Below are positions 23,052-30,346 of a stretch of DNA of 30,395 bases, in pieces. The stretch is taken from positions 1 to 30,395 of the forward strand of contig UQQQ01000026.1 of assembly GCA_900543165.1 (NCBI GenBank), given 5' to 3'. The stretch's first letter is position 1. Every line of letters starts with the position of its first letter. The DNA comes from an uncultured Dialister sp. Its GTDB lineage: Bacteria; Bacillota; Negativicutes; Veillonellales; Dialisteraceae. The position numbers and the translations under genes were made by a program. The notes beneath the pieces are model-generated. The model was not told the origin of the DNA. It saw only the letters and a program-made list of their open reading frames with translations, and ran no database searches.

Positions 23052-23179
23052 GGGAAACACTGATTCAAGCGCAGAGTCCTAATCTCTAATCCCTAGCCAC
23101 TAGCTACTAGTCACCAGTCCCTAGTTACTAGCCCCTAGTCACCAGTCACCAGTCACCAGTCCCTAATCTCCAGTCACTT
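23052..23179. repeat. Element fragment and long heptamer array
   Basis: A 27-bp end of the palindromic element (23052-23078) is followed by an uninterrupted heptamer-periodic tract (about 23079-23179) with CTAATCC, CTAGCCA, CCAGTCA and CCAGTCC units. The array continues into the 3' end of the MATE gene, where it encodes the last four residues (VTGD) and the stop codon (23163-23165). Confidence 0.78.
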
Positions 23180-24500
23180 TCCTCTCGATCCACCACAGCC
23201 GTCCGATGAGGAGCAGGGCAGAGGTGCCGACGCCAAGGTCGATGCACTGCCAGTAGGACTCGGGGCCGTGGGAGAGCACATAGTCGAAGAAAAGGCCGGA
23301 GGGGAAGCAGACGAACCAGTAGGCGATGAGCATGAGGAAGAAGGGGACTTTCGCATCCTTATAACCGCGCAGGATCCCCTGAATGGGAGCTGCGATGTCA
23401 TCGAAGAGCTGCCAGCCGGCGCAGTAGACGAGGAAGAGGCTGCCTAGAGCAATGACGGCGGGATCCGCGCTGTAGAGAGAAATGATTTCCTTTCGGAAGA
23501 GGAGCGTTGCGCTGATGGTGATGGCTGCGCCGGTGAGCGTGGTGAGGAGCCCCAGTCTGGAGTATTCGCGGGCAAGGTCATAGCGGCGCGCTCCGACCTC
23601 ATAGCCGACGAGGATGGTCATCGCCATGGAGCAGCTCATGGGGATCATGTAGATGATGCCGGAGAAATTGAGTGCCGCCTGATGCGCCGCGATGGTTTCT
23701 GTGCCGAATTTCGTGATGAAGATGATGATGAAGCCAAAAAGGCTTGTTTCCATGAAGATGCCGAGCGCATTCGGGATGCCGAGAGCCATGTACTCTTTCC
23801 AGACGAAGAGGCGGCTTTCCGGGGAGGAAAAGAGAGCGCGGCCCATGAATGGCTTTTGAGACAGGATGACGGCAAGAAAGAGCAGGACGAGAAAGACGTA
23901 GGTGAGGAGAGTTGCAATGCCGGCTCCGACACCGCCTAAGGCGGGAGCTCCCCATTTCCCAAAGATGAAGGCATAGTTCAGAAGGCCGTTCACCGGGAGG
24001 GCGAGGAGGAAGAGACGCATGGAGATCGTCGTCGCTCCCACGGTGTCGGTCAGTGAGCGGAGCGGCATCGCGAGCATTTCAAAAAGAAATGCGCCCACAA
24101 GTGCGAGCATGTAGTTTTTCGCGATGGAGGAAACTGCGGGGGCAAGAGAGAGTCCTGCAAGGACCGTATCGATGAGGAGATAGTAGAGCAGGGCGAAAAT
24201 GAAAGAGAGCAGGAGTGCGAGGTAAAGTCCCGTGCGGATGACCATCGGGATGCTTTCCTTTTCTTTTTTCCCCATGAGCTGCGCGGCCATCGGTGTCGCC
24301 GCGGTGAGGAGGCCCATCGCGGTCGTCTGGATGGGAAGGAAGAGGCTGGCGCCGATGGAGACGCCGGCAAGGTCGTTTGCACTGACATGACCGGACATGG
24401 TCGAGTCCATGAAATTCATGCCGACGGTGGAGACTTGGGCGATCAGGATCGGGATCATGGTCGCGATCAGTTTTTGGAGATGAGAGAGATTGATAGACAT
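23163..24500 (-). CDS. MATE family efflux transporter (NorM-like)
   Basis: A 445-aa membrane protein with about 12 transmembrane helices. MIPILIAQVSTVGMNFMDSTMSGHVSANDLAGVSIG is the N-terminal MATE signature. FGTETIAAHQAALNFSGIIYMIPMSCSMAMTILVGYEVGA is the equivalent signature of the second half. It resembles NorM-type Na+- or H+-coupled drug exporters and is only distantly similar to the other MATE protein in this window. ATG 24500 is chosen because the transaldolase terminator lies between it and an upstream TTG, although its ribosome binding site is poor. The final residues VTGD and the stop codon come from an intergenic heptamer array. Confidence 0.92.
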   Translation of the reverse strand: MSINLSHLQKLIATMIPILIAQVSTVGMNFMDSTMSGHVSANDLAGVSIGASLFLPIQTTAMGLLTAATPMAAQLMGKKEKESIPMVIRTGLYLALLLSFIFALLYYLLIDTVLAGLSLAPAVSSIAKNYMLALVGAFLFEMLAMPLRSLTDTVGATTISMRLFLLALPVNGLLNYAFIFGKWGAPALGGVGAGIATLLTYVFLVLLFLAVILSQKPFMGRALFSSPESRLFVWKEYMALGIPNALGIFMETSLFGFIIIFITKFGTETIAAHQAALNFSGIIYMIPMSCSMAMTILVGYEVGARRYDLAREYSRLGLLTTLTGAAITISATLLFRKEIISLYSADPAVIALGSLFLVYCAGWQLFDDIAAPIQGILRGYKDAKVPFFLMLIAYWFVCFPSGLFFDYVLSHGPESYWQCIDLGVGTSALLLIGRLWWIERKVTGD

Positions 24501-24556
24501 AGGGGATCGTATATTTGAAAAATCCTTGCTGGCTGAGACCAGTAAAAAAGAGTACG

Positions 24557-24586
24557 AAAAAAGGAGCTGCCTCTTGGCAACTCCTT
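24557..24586 (-). terminator. Intrinsic terminator of the transaldolase gene
   Basis: On the minus strand an 11-bp stem (24576-24586 with 24561-24571, one G-U pair) and a 4-nt loop run into T6, starting 22 nt after the transaldolase stop codon. It separates transaldolase from the MATE gene. Confidence 0.88.
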
Positions 24587-24608
24587 CTATTATAACCGAA
24601 ATTCTCAA

Positions 24609-25256
24609 TTATTTCATGTGAGCGGCAGCCCAGTCAGCCTTGAAGCGGGCAATGCCATTGTCGGTCAGCGGGTGCTTCATTGCATCCATGAGGACCTGGA
24701 AGGGGACGGTCGCGATGTCAGCACCGGCGAGAGCGCACTGGGTGATATGCTGCGGTTTTCTGATGGAGGCAGCGATGATCTTCGTCTCGATGCCGTGAAG
24801 CTCGAAGATCTCGGAGATGGTCTGGATCAGTTCGACGCCGTCCCATCCGATGTCATCAATGCGGCCGACGAAGGGAGAAACGAAGGAAGCACCGGCGCGT
24901 GCAGCGAGCAGGGCCTGGTTCGCAGAGAAGATCAGGGTGACATTGGTGCGGATACCAGCTTTTGCGAGGCCTTTCACCGCTTTCATGCCTTCTGCGGTCA
25001 TCGGGATCTTGACGACGACATGTGGGTCAAGGGCAGCGAGGACTTTGCCTTCTGCGATCATGCCTTCTGCATCATCGGCGAGGACTTCTGCGGAAATCGG
25101 GCCATCCACGATGGAGGCGATTTCTTTGATGGTGGCGTGGAAGTCTTTGCCTTCCTTGGCGATCAGAGACGGGTTCGTGGTGACGCCGGAAATAAATCCC
25201 ATATCATTGGCTTTGCGGATGGCTTTCACATCAGCGGTATCGATAAAAAATTCCAT
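24609..25256 (-). CDS. tal: Transaldolase (short TalC/MipB type)
   Basis: A 215-aa class I aldolase of the small transaldolase family, which transfers a dihydroxyacetone unit between sugar phosphates in the non-oxidative pentose phosphate pathway. The Schiff-base lysine is K83 in HVVVKIPM. D6, TTNPS (26-30) and RIDDIG (132-137) are conserved. E57 in SAEVLA and F129 in SPFVGRIDD are the residues found in transaldolases, where fructose-6-phosphate aldolases carry Gln and Tyr, so transaldolase activity is favoured. AGAAGGAG precedes the ATG. It has its own promoter and terminator and is monocistronic. Full length. Confidence 0.93.
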   Translation of the reverse strand: MEFFIDTADVKAIRKANDMGFISGVTTNPSLIAKEGKDFHATIKEIASIVDGPISAEVLADDAEGMIAEGKVLAALDPHVVVKIPMTAEGMKAVKGLAKAGIRTNVTLIFSANQALLAARAGASFVSPFVGRIDDIGWDGVELIQTISEIFELHGIETKIIAASIRKPQHITQCALAGADIATVPFQVLMDAMKHPLTDNGIARFKADWAAAHMK

Positions 25257-25320
25257 ATGATTCTCCTTCTGCGAGCGCTTGTGCCTCGCTAATAAGTATA
25301 TACTTTTTAATGCTTCCTAC

Positions 25321-25375
25321 ATATTACACTATTTCAGGAGAAAGTCAAGAAAAACCGCAGCGAAGGCTGCGGTTT
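25321..25375 (-). promoter_or_regulatory. Promoter of the transaldolase gene with upstream hairpin
   Basis: On the minus strand TTGACT (25343-25348) and TAATAT (25321-25326) are 16 bp apart, about 65 nt before the start codon. Directly upstream, a 9-bp stem (25352-25360 with 25367-25375) followed by T5 on the minus strand would stop transcripts arriving from the right. Confidence 0.62.
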
Positions 25376-25376
25376 G

Positions 25377-25941
25377 AGTAGCCCACGGGGCGGGCCGTTC
25401 TGAGATTGGGGATGAAAGCTCTGCTTTCGAGTGAGGAATGAGGAGTGAGGAGTGCTGGTGCGGCGCATAAAAATATGGAAGCGCCGCAGAGTATAAATAA
25501 TGGAGATGCTCCAAAGTAGTATTTAAGTCCACAAGTCACAAGTCACAAGTCACTAGCTACTTGAGGCTCCTAATCCCTAATCCCTGCGTTCAAATTTCAG
25601 GGAAAATGAGGATGAGGAATGAAGGCGGCGGCTTCGCCGCTTGATAGGAATAGCCTTCCCCTCGAGGGGAAGGTGCCCCGAAGGGGCGGATAGGGCACTG
25701 GCGGTATGAAAGAGAGTGGGGAAATGCGTTCCAAGCAGGCGATTTACGGCAGCAGGCGAGCGCTGATTTTTGTAAACGGCGATGCGCGAAAGTAGCACAT
25801 AGGCACTGGCAGGGAAACGACACCTTGGTGCTACGTATTTCTGCTTTCACACATCTATCGTTTATCGGTCTGCAAGGAAGATTTCTCGGCAACGCTTTCA
25901 ATGACGATACGGGAGTCTGATATCTCCTCGTCTTTTTCCTA
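25377..25941. repeat. Long repeat island between transaldolase and the histidine phosphatase
   Basis: No gene is supported in about 560 bp. In order it holds a cccacggggcggg/gattggggatgaaag module (about 25380-25430), a GCGGCGC hairpin (25460-25487), a heptamer array (about 25525-25585; CACAAGT, CTAATCC) and a GGCGGCTTCGCCGC hairpin (about 25625-25640). The gaaggtgcccc...ggatagggcactggcgg module (about 25657-25710) and half of an inverted-end element (about 25830-25915) close it. Confidence 0.7.
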
Positions 25942-26102
25942 GGGAAACGCTGATTAAATCGCAGAGTCAGATTTTAGAAGAATTTTTATACATAGCTTCG
26001 TCATAACCTTCCTTAAATAGCTCGCTATTCGCGTCAGGTTATTCCTCGCTATGCATAAAACTTCAAGAGTAAAATCTGACAACGATTTAATCAGTGTTTC
26101 CC
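25942..26102. repeat. 161-bp palindromic element, full copy
   Basis: Ends GGGAAACGCTGATTAAATC and GATTTAATCAGTGTTTCCC; the arms pair imperfectly along their length around TTAAATAGCTCGCTATTCGCG. It lies 33 bp beyond the stop codon of the histidine phosphatase gene, where its RNA hairpin could affect the 3' end of the serine operon transcript (inference). Confidence 0.88.
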
Positions 26103-26135
26103 TGGAACTCCTGAACCCGACGACCGGAACCATCA

Positions 26136-26774
26136 CTACAGCCCCTTCTGCTCGATGCCGCTGACGAGGTAGCCCAGATGGGTCGTGGCATTCAAAGTGA
26201 CGAGACGCCAGATGCCGTGGTCACATTCGACGACATTGATGCAGGCATTGTCCTGCTTGATCTGCCAGAAGTGGCTCATCGGAAGGCCCAGAAGGTCGCA
26301 GAGGATGGCTTTATTCACGGCGTCGTGTGCAGCGACGAGGACGGTTTCTCCATCATATTTCTCAGTGTACTCGTCGAAGGCTTCACGGACGCGTTTTCTG
26401 ACGTCTTCAAGATTTTCCCCCTCGGGCATCTGCACACGTTCGGGGCGGGTGTGCCAGAGGTGAAATTCTTCCGGATAGCGCGCTTCGATCTCATCCGCGT
26501 GGATGCCTTCCCACAGGCCGTGGCTGATTTCCGTGAGGCGCGGGTCTTTGGCTACAGGGAGGTGATGGTAGTCCGCAGCGAAGCGGCAGGTGTCGTAAGA
26601 ACGGGAGAGCGGGGAGGAAATCGCGCGGTCGATATGGATGTCCTTGAGCGCGAGTGCGGCAGCCTTTCCCTGCTCTATGCCGCGAGGAGAAAGCGGTGTG
26701 TCTTCCTGCCCTTGGTAGCGGCCTTCGATATTCCAAGTGGTTTCTCCGTGACGAAGAAGAATGATACGGATCAT
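26136..26774 (-). CDS. Histidine phosphatase family protein (candidate phosphoserine phosphatase)
   Basis: A 212-aa member of the histidine phosphatase (phosphoglycerate mutase-like) superfamily. The phosphohistidine is H9 in LLRHGETTWN. R58 in SPLSRSYDTC, E82 in LTEISHGLWEG and H150 in VAAHDAVNKA complete the catalytic set. The length is that of phosphatases rather than the ~250-aa dPGM mutases. ATG 26774 is chosen because AAAGGAG precedes it. It is the third gene of the serC-serA run on the minus strand, and no serB is visible. Metal-independent phosphoserine phosphatases of this family are known, so this role is a reasonable inference; a CobC- or GpmB-like role is the alternative. Confidence 0.88.
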   Translation of the reverse strand: MIRIILLRHGETTWNIEGRYQGQEDTPLSPRGIEQGKAAALALKDIHIDRAISSPLSRSYDTCRFAADYHHLPVAKDPRLTEISHGLWEGIHADEIEARYPEEFHLWHTRPERVQMPEGENLEDVRKRVREAFDEYTEKYDGETVLVAAHDAVNKAILCDLLGLPMSHFWQIKQDNACINVVECDHGIWRLVTLNATTHLGYLVSGIEQKGL

Positions 26775-26926
26775 GAGAGACTCTCCTTTTTGGGGGTTCA
26801 AGGTTCAGGGTTGTGGTGGCGGTTTCGCCGCGAATATATATGGGGCGATGCCCGAAGGTGGCATTTCAGTGACCAGTGACTAGTCACTAGTCACTTATCC
26901 CCGCTTTCAACCTGAACCCATTCCCC
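26775..26926. repeat. Repeats between serA and the histidine phosphatase gene
   Basis: A GGCGG...CCGCC-type hairpin with its AT-rich tail and gggcgatgccc motif (about 26812-26860) is followed by a palindromic heptamer stretch (about 26868-26896; GTGACCA, GTGACTA, GTCACTA). Confidence 0.7.
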
Positions 26927-28516
26927 TTAATGTTCGCAGTGAATGACTTTTACGTCGTGAATGCCGTCGATGTTCATGAGGGCAGGGAGGACCGCAGTCG
27001 GGATATCTTTATCGACGGCGACAGCCATGACATTCGTACCTTTGTCTGCGGAGGCACCGACCTGCATGCCGTTGATATTGATGCCTGCACTGCCAAGGAC
27101 GGAAGCGACCTGACCGATCATGCCCGGCTTGTCTTCATGCGGGGCGATGATGATGCAGCCTTTCGGTTCGAAGTCTACGCGGAAGTGGTCGAGGGAGACG
27201 ATCTTGGCATCCTTGCGGTCGAAGAGGGAACCGGTGATGCGGTGCGTGCCCTTGTCGGTGTCGATGGTGAGGGAAATGGTATTCGTATAGTAGTGACCTT
27301 TTTTCGCTTTCACTTCACGGACATCGATGTGGCGTTCTTCTGCGATGCCGCGGGCATTGACGAAGTTGACGGTCTGCTGGAGAACCGGCGAGAGGAGGCC
27401 TTTCAGGACAGCTGTGGTGAGCGGTGCGGTCTCGGTGTCTGTGAGTTCGCCGGTGTATTCGATATTGACGGTGGAAATGCGGCCGCCTGCGAGATCGATG
27501 GCGATGTTGCCCATGCGTTCGCAGAGATTGAAGTACGGCTGGATGACATGCAGGGTGGCTTTGGTGATCGGGGAGGCATTGACGGCGGTAGCGACGGGTT
27601 CACCGTGGAGCGCCTGGGCGACGCCGACAGCGACATCAGTGGCAACGCCGGCCTGGGCTTCTTTCGTGGAGGCACCGAGGTGCGGGGTGAGTGCGACATT
27701 CGTCATGCCGAGGAATGGATTATCTTCCGGTTTCAGCGGTTCATTCGGCCATACGTCGATGCCAGCCCCGGCTACTTTGCCGGATTTCAGTGCGTCGGCG
27801 AGCGCTTTGATGTCGACGACGGCGCCGCGGGACGCATTGACAAGGCGGACACCGTCTTTCATTTTTGCGAGTTCTTTCTCGCCGATCATGCCGCGCGTTT
27901 CGTCCGTGAGCGGGGTATGCAGGGTGATGTAGTCGGATTCTTTGAGGAGGGTATCCAGATCGACAAGTTCGACGCCGAGCTGTTTGCCGCGCTCTAAGGT
28001 GATATAGGGATCGTAGCCGATGGTTTTCATATTGAATGCCTGCAGGCGTTTGGCCACATTCGAACCGACGCGGCCGACACCGATGATGCCGACGGTCTTA
28101 TTCAGGAGCTGGATGCCGGTGAAGCTCTTTCTGTCCCAGCGGCCTTCCATGATGGACTGGTGTGCCTGCGGGATATGGCGGGTCATCGAGAGCATGAGGG
28201 CGATGGTGTGCTCGCAGGCTGCGATGGTATTCGATTCCGGCGTATTCACGACAGTGATGCCCTTCTTGGTGGCCTCGGCGATATCAATGCCATCGATACC
28301 GACACCGGCGCGGCCGATGACCTTCAGGTTCTTGGCTGCATCGATGACGGCCTTGGTGACTTTCGTCTGGCTTCTTGTGATGATGGCATCATAGTCTCCG
28401 ATCACTTGGCACAGCTCTTCTTCTTTCATGTTCGGCTGGATGTCGACAATAAATTCTTTTTCCAGGATTTCTTTTGCTTCTTTGGCAACGTCTGCGGTGA
28501 TGAAAATTCTAAACAT
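26927..28516 (-). CDS. serA: D-3-phosphoglycerate dehydrogenase
   Basis: A 529-aa enzyme catalysing the first step of serine synthesis, oxidation of 3-phosphoglycerate to 3-phosphohydroxypyruvate with NAD+. The catalytic domain comes first. The nucleotide-binding site is GIIGVGRVGSNVAKRL (about 143-158), and the catalytic Arg (NASRGAVVD), Glu (WPNEPL) and His (TPHLGAST) are present. An intervening domain (about 315-450) and a C-terminal ACT domain (about 455-529, KPGMIGQVASVLGSAGININGMQV) follow; the ACT domain normally binds serine for feedback control. This is the long type found in Bacillus. AAAGGAG lies 9 nt before the ATG. It is downstream of serC. Confidence 0.97.
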   Translation of the reverse strand: MFRIFITADVAKEAKEILEKEFIVDIQPNMKEEELCQVIGDYDAIITRSQTKVTKAVIDAAKNLKVIGRAGVGIDGIDIAEATKKGITVVNTPESNTIAACEHTIALMLSMTRHIPQAHQSIMEGRWDRKSFTGIQLLNKTVGIIGVGRVGSNVAKRLQAFNMKTIGYDPYITLERGKQLGVELVDLDTLLKESDYITLHTPLTDETRGMIGEKELAKMKDGVRLVNASRGAVVDIKALADALKSGKVAGAGIDVWPNEPLKPEDNPFLGMTNVALTPHLGASTKEAQAGVATDVAVGVAQALHGEPVATAVNASPITKATLHVIQPYFNLCERMGNIAIDLAGGRISTVNIEYTGELTDTETAPLTTAVLKGLLSPVLQQTVNFVNARGIAEERHIDVREVKAKKGHYYTNTISLTIDTDKGTHRITGSLFDRKDAKIVSLDHFRVDFEPKGCIIIAPHEDKPGMIGQVASVLGSAGININGMQVGASADKGTNVMAVAVDKDIPTAVLPALMNIDGIHDVKVIHCEH

Positions 28517-28872
28517 AGTTTTTTCTCCTTTATCTTTATCAAACGTTTAGGTGTACTGTTGCGGACTCAGGTGGAAAATTAGGAATTAGGAATTGGAATT
28601 AGGAATTGGAATTAGGAATGGCGGTGCGGCGCATAAAAATCAGAAGCGCCGCGGAGTTTTGATAGCTATTCGCGCCGTTGTCATCTCGAGCGTAGTCGAG
28701 AGATCCTCCTTGCAGAACGCTCATTGCCTGATGTGAGACGAGACAGCACCAGGACATCGTTTTTCCTCGACGCATACATGCTGATTCCCGCAGTGCAGTA
28801 AAGATCCCTCGGCTACGCTCGGGATGACGATGCTGGAGAATCCCAGTCACCAGTCACGAGTCACCAGTCACT
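28517..28872. repeat. Repeat island between serC and serA
   Basis: ATTAGGA-type heptamers (about 28578-28618), a GCGGCGC hairpin (28626-28652), a full inverted-end element (about 28678-28830) and a CCAGTCA heptamer array (28841-28872) ending 10 bp from the serC stop codon. No convincing promoter for serA is visible, so serC and serA are probably cotranscribed through it. Confidence 0.72.
28678..28830. repeat. Inverted-end element, full copy (~150 bp)
   Basis: The left end GTCATCTCGAGCGTAGTCGA and the right end (inverted, TCGGCTACGCTCGGGATGAC) pair over about 25 bp. The interior carries TTGCAG and its inverted partner TGCAGT as in the copy at 18245-18409, and codes for nothing recognisable. 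Confidence 0.75.
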
Positions 28873-28881
28873 TTTCCCTAC

Positions 28882-29952
28882 TCACCCATTCACTCTCATA
28901 TATTCTTTCATAAAGTCAGATAGAGCCTCTGCCGCTTCCGGTGTGACGGCATTGTAGAGAGAGACGCGGAGGCCGCCTACGAGGCGATGGCCTTTGACGC
29001 CGATGAAATCATTCTCTTTCGCTTTTGCTACGAAGTCTTTCTCCATTTCAGCATTCGCCAGATTGAAAGTCACATTCATGCGGCTTCTGGCGTCTTTCTC
29101 TGCGTGACCTTTGTAGAAGCCATCGCTCGTATCGATCACATCATAGATGAGCCGTGCCTTGACCTTGTTTCTTTCTTCGATGGCAGGAAGGCCGCCCATG
29201 TTTTTGATCCAGTGGAGCATGCGGTTCAGCGAGTAGATGCAGAAGACGGGCGGTGTATTGAAGGTGGAGTCCTTCTTGACGAAGGTCTGATACTGAAGGA
29301 ATTCCGGTATATCCGTCCGCGCCGTGGCGAGAAGAGATTTCTTCAGGATGGCGAGCGCCACGCCCGCAGCGCCGAGATTCTTCTGGATGCCTGCCCAGAT
29401 CATATCGAACTGGCCAAAATCGATGACGCGGGAGAGAATATCAGAGGACATGTCGCAAATGAGAGGCACATTGACTTTCGGGAATTTCCAGTACTCTGTA
29501 CCGTAGATGGTGTTGTTCGCGCAGAGGTAGAGGTAGTCGGTTCCCGGTTTCACCTCATAGGTGTCAGGGATGTAGGAGTAATTTCTGTCCGCTGCGGAAT
29601 TGGCATCATAGGCTTCTCCGAAAAAGGCGGCAGAATTTCTTGCCTTGTGCGCCCACACTCCGGTGTCGGCATAGGCGGCGCGGGTATGAAGAAAATTATA
29701 CGCCGTCATCAGGAACTGCATCGTGCCGCCGCCCTGGATGAATACGATCTCGTAATTATCATCGAGGTGCATCAGCTCGCGGAGAAGAGCCTTCGTCTCA
29801 TCCAGCATGTCCTGAAATTCCTTCGAACGATGACTGATCTCTGTGATGCCCATGCCCGTTCCTTTGAAATCGGTGAGGTCATTTTTCATCGCCTCCAACA
29901 CTTCCAAAGGCATAGGGGAGGGACCGGCGTTAAAGTTGTAGACTCGTTTCAT
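28882..29952 (-). CDS. serC: Phosphoserine aminotransferase
   Basis: A 356-aa fold-type I PLP enzyme converting 3-phosphohydroxypyruvate and glutamate to phosphoserine and 2-oxoglutarate. NFNAGPSPMPLEVLE opens the protein. FIQGGGTMQF (about 71-80) binds the cofactor phosphate, DMSSDILSR (about 167-175) holds the aspartate, and K191 in WAGIQKNLGAAG is the Schiff-base lysine. HRLVGGLRVSLYNAV near the end is typical. The frame is open to 30042, but ATG 29952 is used because AAGGAG precedes it and the family starts at MKRVYNFNAGP; the upstream part is T-box leader. It is the first gene of the serine operon. Confidence 0.97.
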   Translation of the reverse strand: MKRVYNFNAGPSPMPLEVLEAMKNDLTDFKGTGMGITEISHRSKEFQDMLDETKALLRELMHLDDNYEIVFIQGGGTMQFLMTAYNFLHTRAAYADTGVWAHKARNSAAFFGEAYDANSAADRNYSYIPDTYEVKPGTDYLYLCANNTIYGTEYWKFPKVNVPLICDMSSDILSRVIDFGQFDMIWAGIQKNLGAAGVALAILKKSLLATARTDIPEFLQYQTFVKKDSTFNTPPVFCIYSLNRMLHWIKNMGGLPAIEERNKVKARLIYDVIDTSDGFYKGHAEKDARSRMNVTFNLANAEMEKDFVAKAKENDFIGVKGHRLVGGLRVSLYNAVTPEAAEALSDFMKEYMRVNG

Positions 29953-29964
29953 GAAAAGCTCCTT

Positions 29965-30027
29965 AAAAAACACAAAAAGAGAAGACGTCCCATGGGACGA
30001 GCTTCTCTTTTCTCGCGGTACCACCCA
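29965..30027 (-). promoter_or_regulatory. Second T-box antiterminator/terminator module of serC
   Basis: TGGGTGGTACCGCG (30014-30027, minus strand) is the T-box sequence that pairs with the tRNA acceptor end. It is followed by a terminator: a 10-bp outer stem (30002-30011 with 29975-29984) and a 5-bp inner stem with a CATG loop, then a T-rich tail. Only about 35 nt separate it from the first terminator, too few for a second stem I. Confidence 0.88.
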
Positions 30028-30061
30028 ATTTAACCGGTGCATCAGTTAGTATACGGATAAT

Positions 30062-30275
30062 AAAAAACGCCCTCCATCCTCAAAGGGACGAGAGCACCCG
30101 CGATACCACCCAAATTGCCTTCCGGCCATCTTTAGTCTCCTGTAACGGGCAGATCCCGAAAGATTCTTCATCTTTATCTCCGAAGTGGAAAGTCCTTGTC
30201 TCATTGGCAGCTCACACCGACCGCTGTCTCTCTGAAAAAGATTCAAGCACCCTTCTTCATCATCGCTTGTTTCGT
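30062..30275 (-). ncRNA. T-box riboswitch (serine-specific), stem I and first terminator
   Basis: A tRNA-sensing leader upstream of serC. The first T-box sequence TGGGTGGTATCGCG is at 30099-30112. Its terminator is a 12-bp stem with several G-U pairs (30086-30097 with 30067-30079) followed by T6 (30062-30067). Stem I lies at about 30180-30260 and includes the AGAGAGACAGCGG/GTGTGAGCTG region. The specifier is read as TCC (30187-30189, minus strand) followed by A, a serine codon that suits the genes controlled. The T-box motifs are certain; the specifier assignment is from position and has not been checked by folding. Confidence 0.88.
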
Positions 30276-30283
30276 ATGATTGG

Positions 30284-30312
30284 ATTATAGAACGGGGCGG
30301 GGGAGTTGTCAA
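30284..30312 (-). promoter_or_regulatory. Consensus promoter of the serC-serA operon
   Basis: On the minus strand TTGACA (30307-30312) and TATAAT (30284-30289) are both perfect and exactly 17 bp apart. With so strong a promoter, expression must be set by the T-box leader that follows. Confidence 0.92.
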
Positions 30313-30346
30313 GAGGGAAATATGGGATCCAGGGTTAGCTTATGAA

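Noticed and set aside
24609..25256. Fructose-6-phosphate aldolase instead of transaldolase
   Set aside because: Glu at position 57 and Phe at position 129 match transaldolases rather than the Gln and Tyr of the aldolases.
28987..30033. 348-aa open frame on the plus strand
   Set aside because: It is antisense to serC and runs into the T-box terminator. It has no start signals.
30046..30312. 88-aa open frame on the minus strand upstream of serC
   Set aside because: It covers the T-box stem I, antiterminator and promoter, so the structured RNA explains the sequence.
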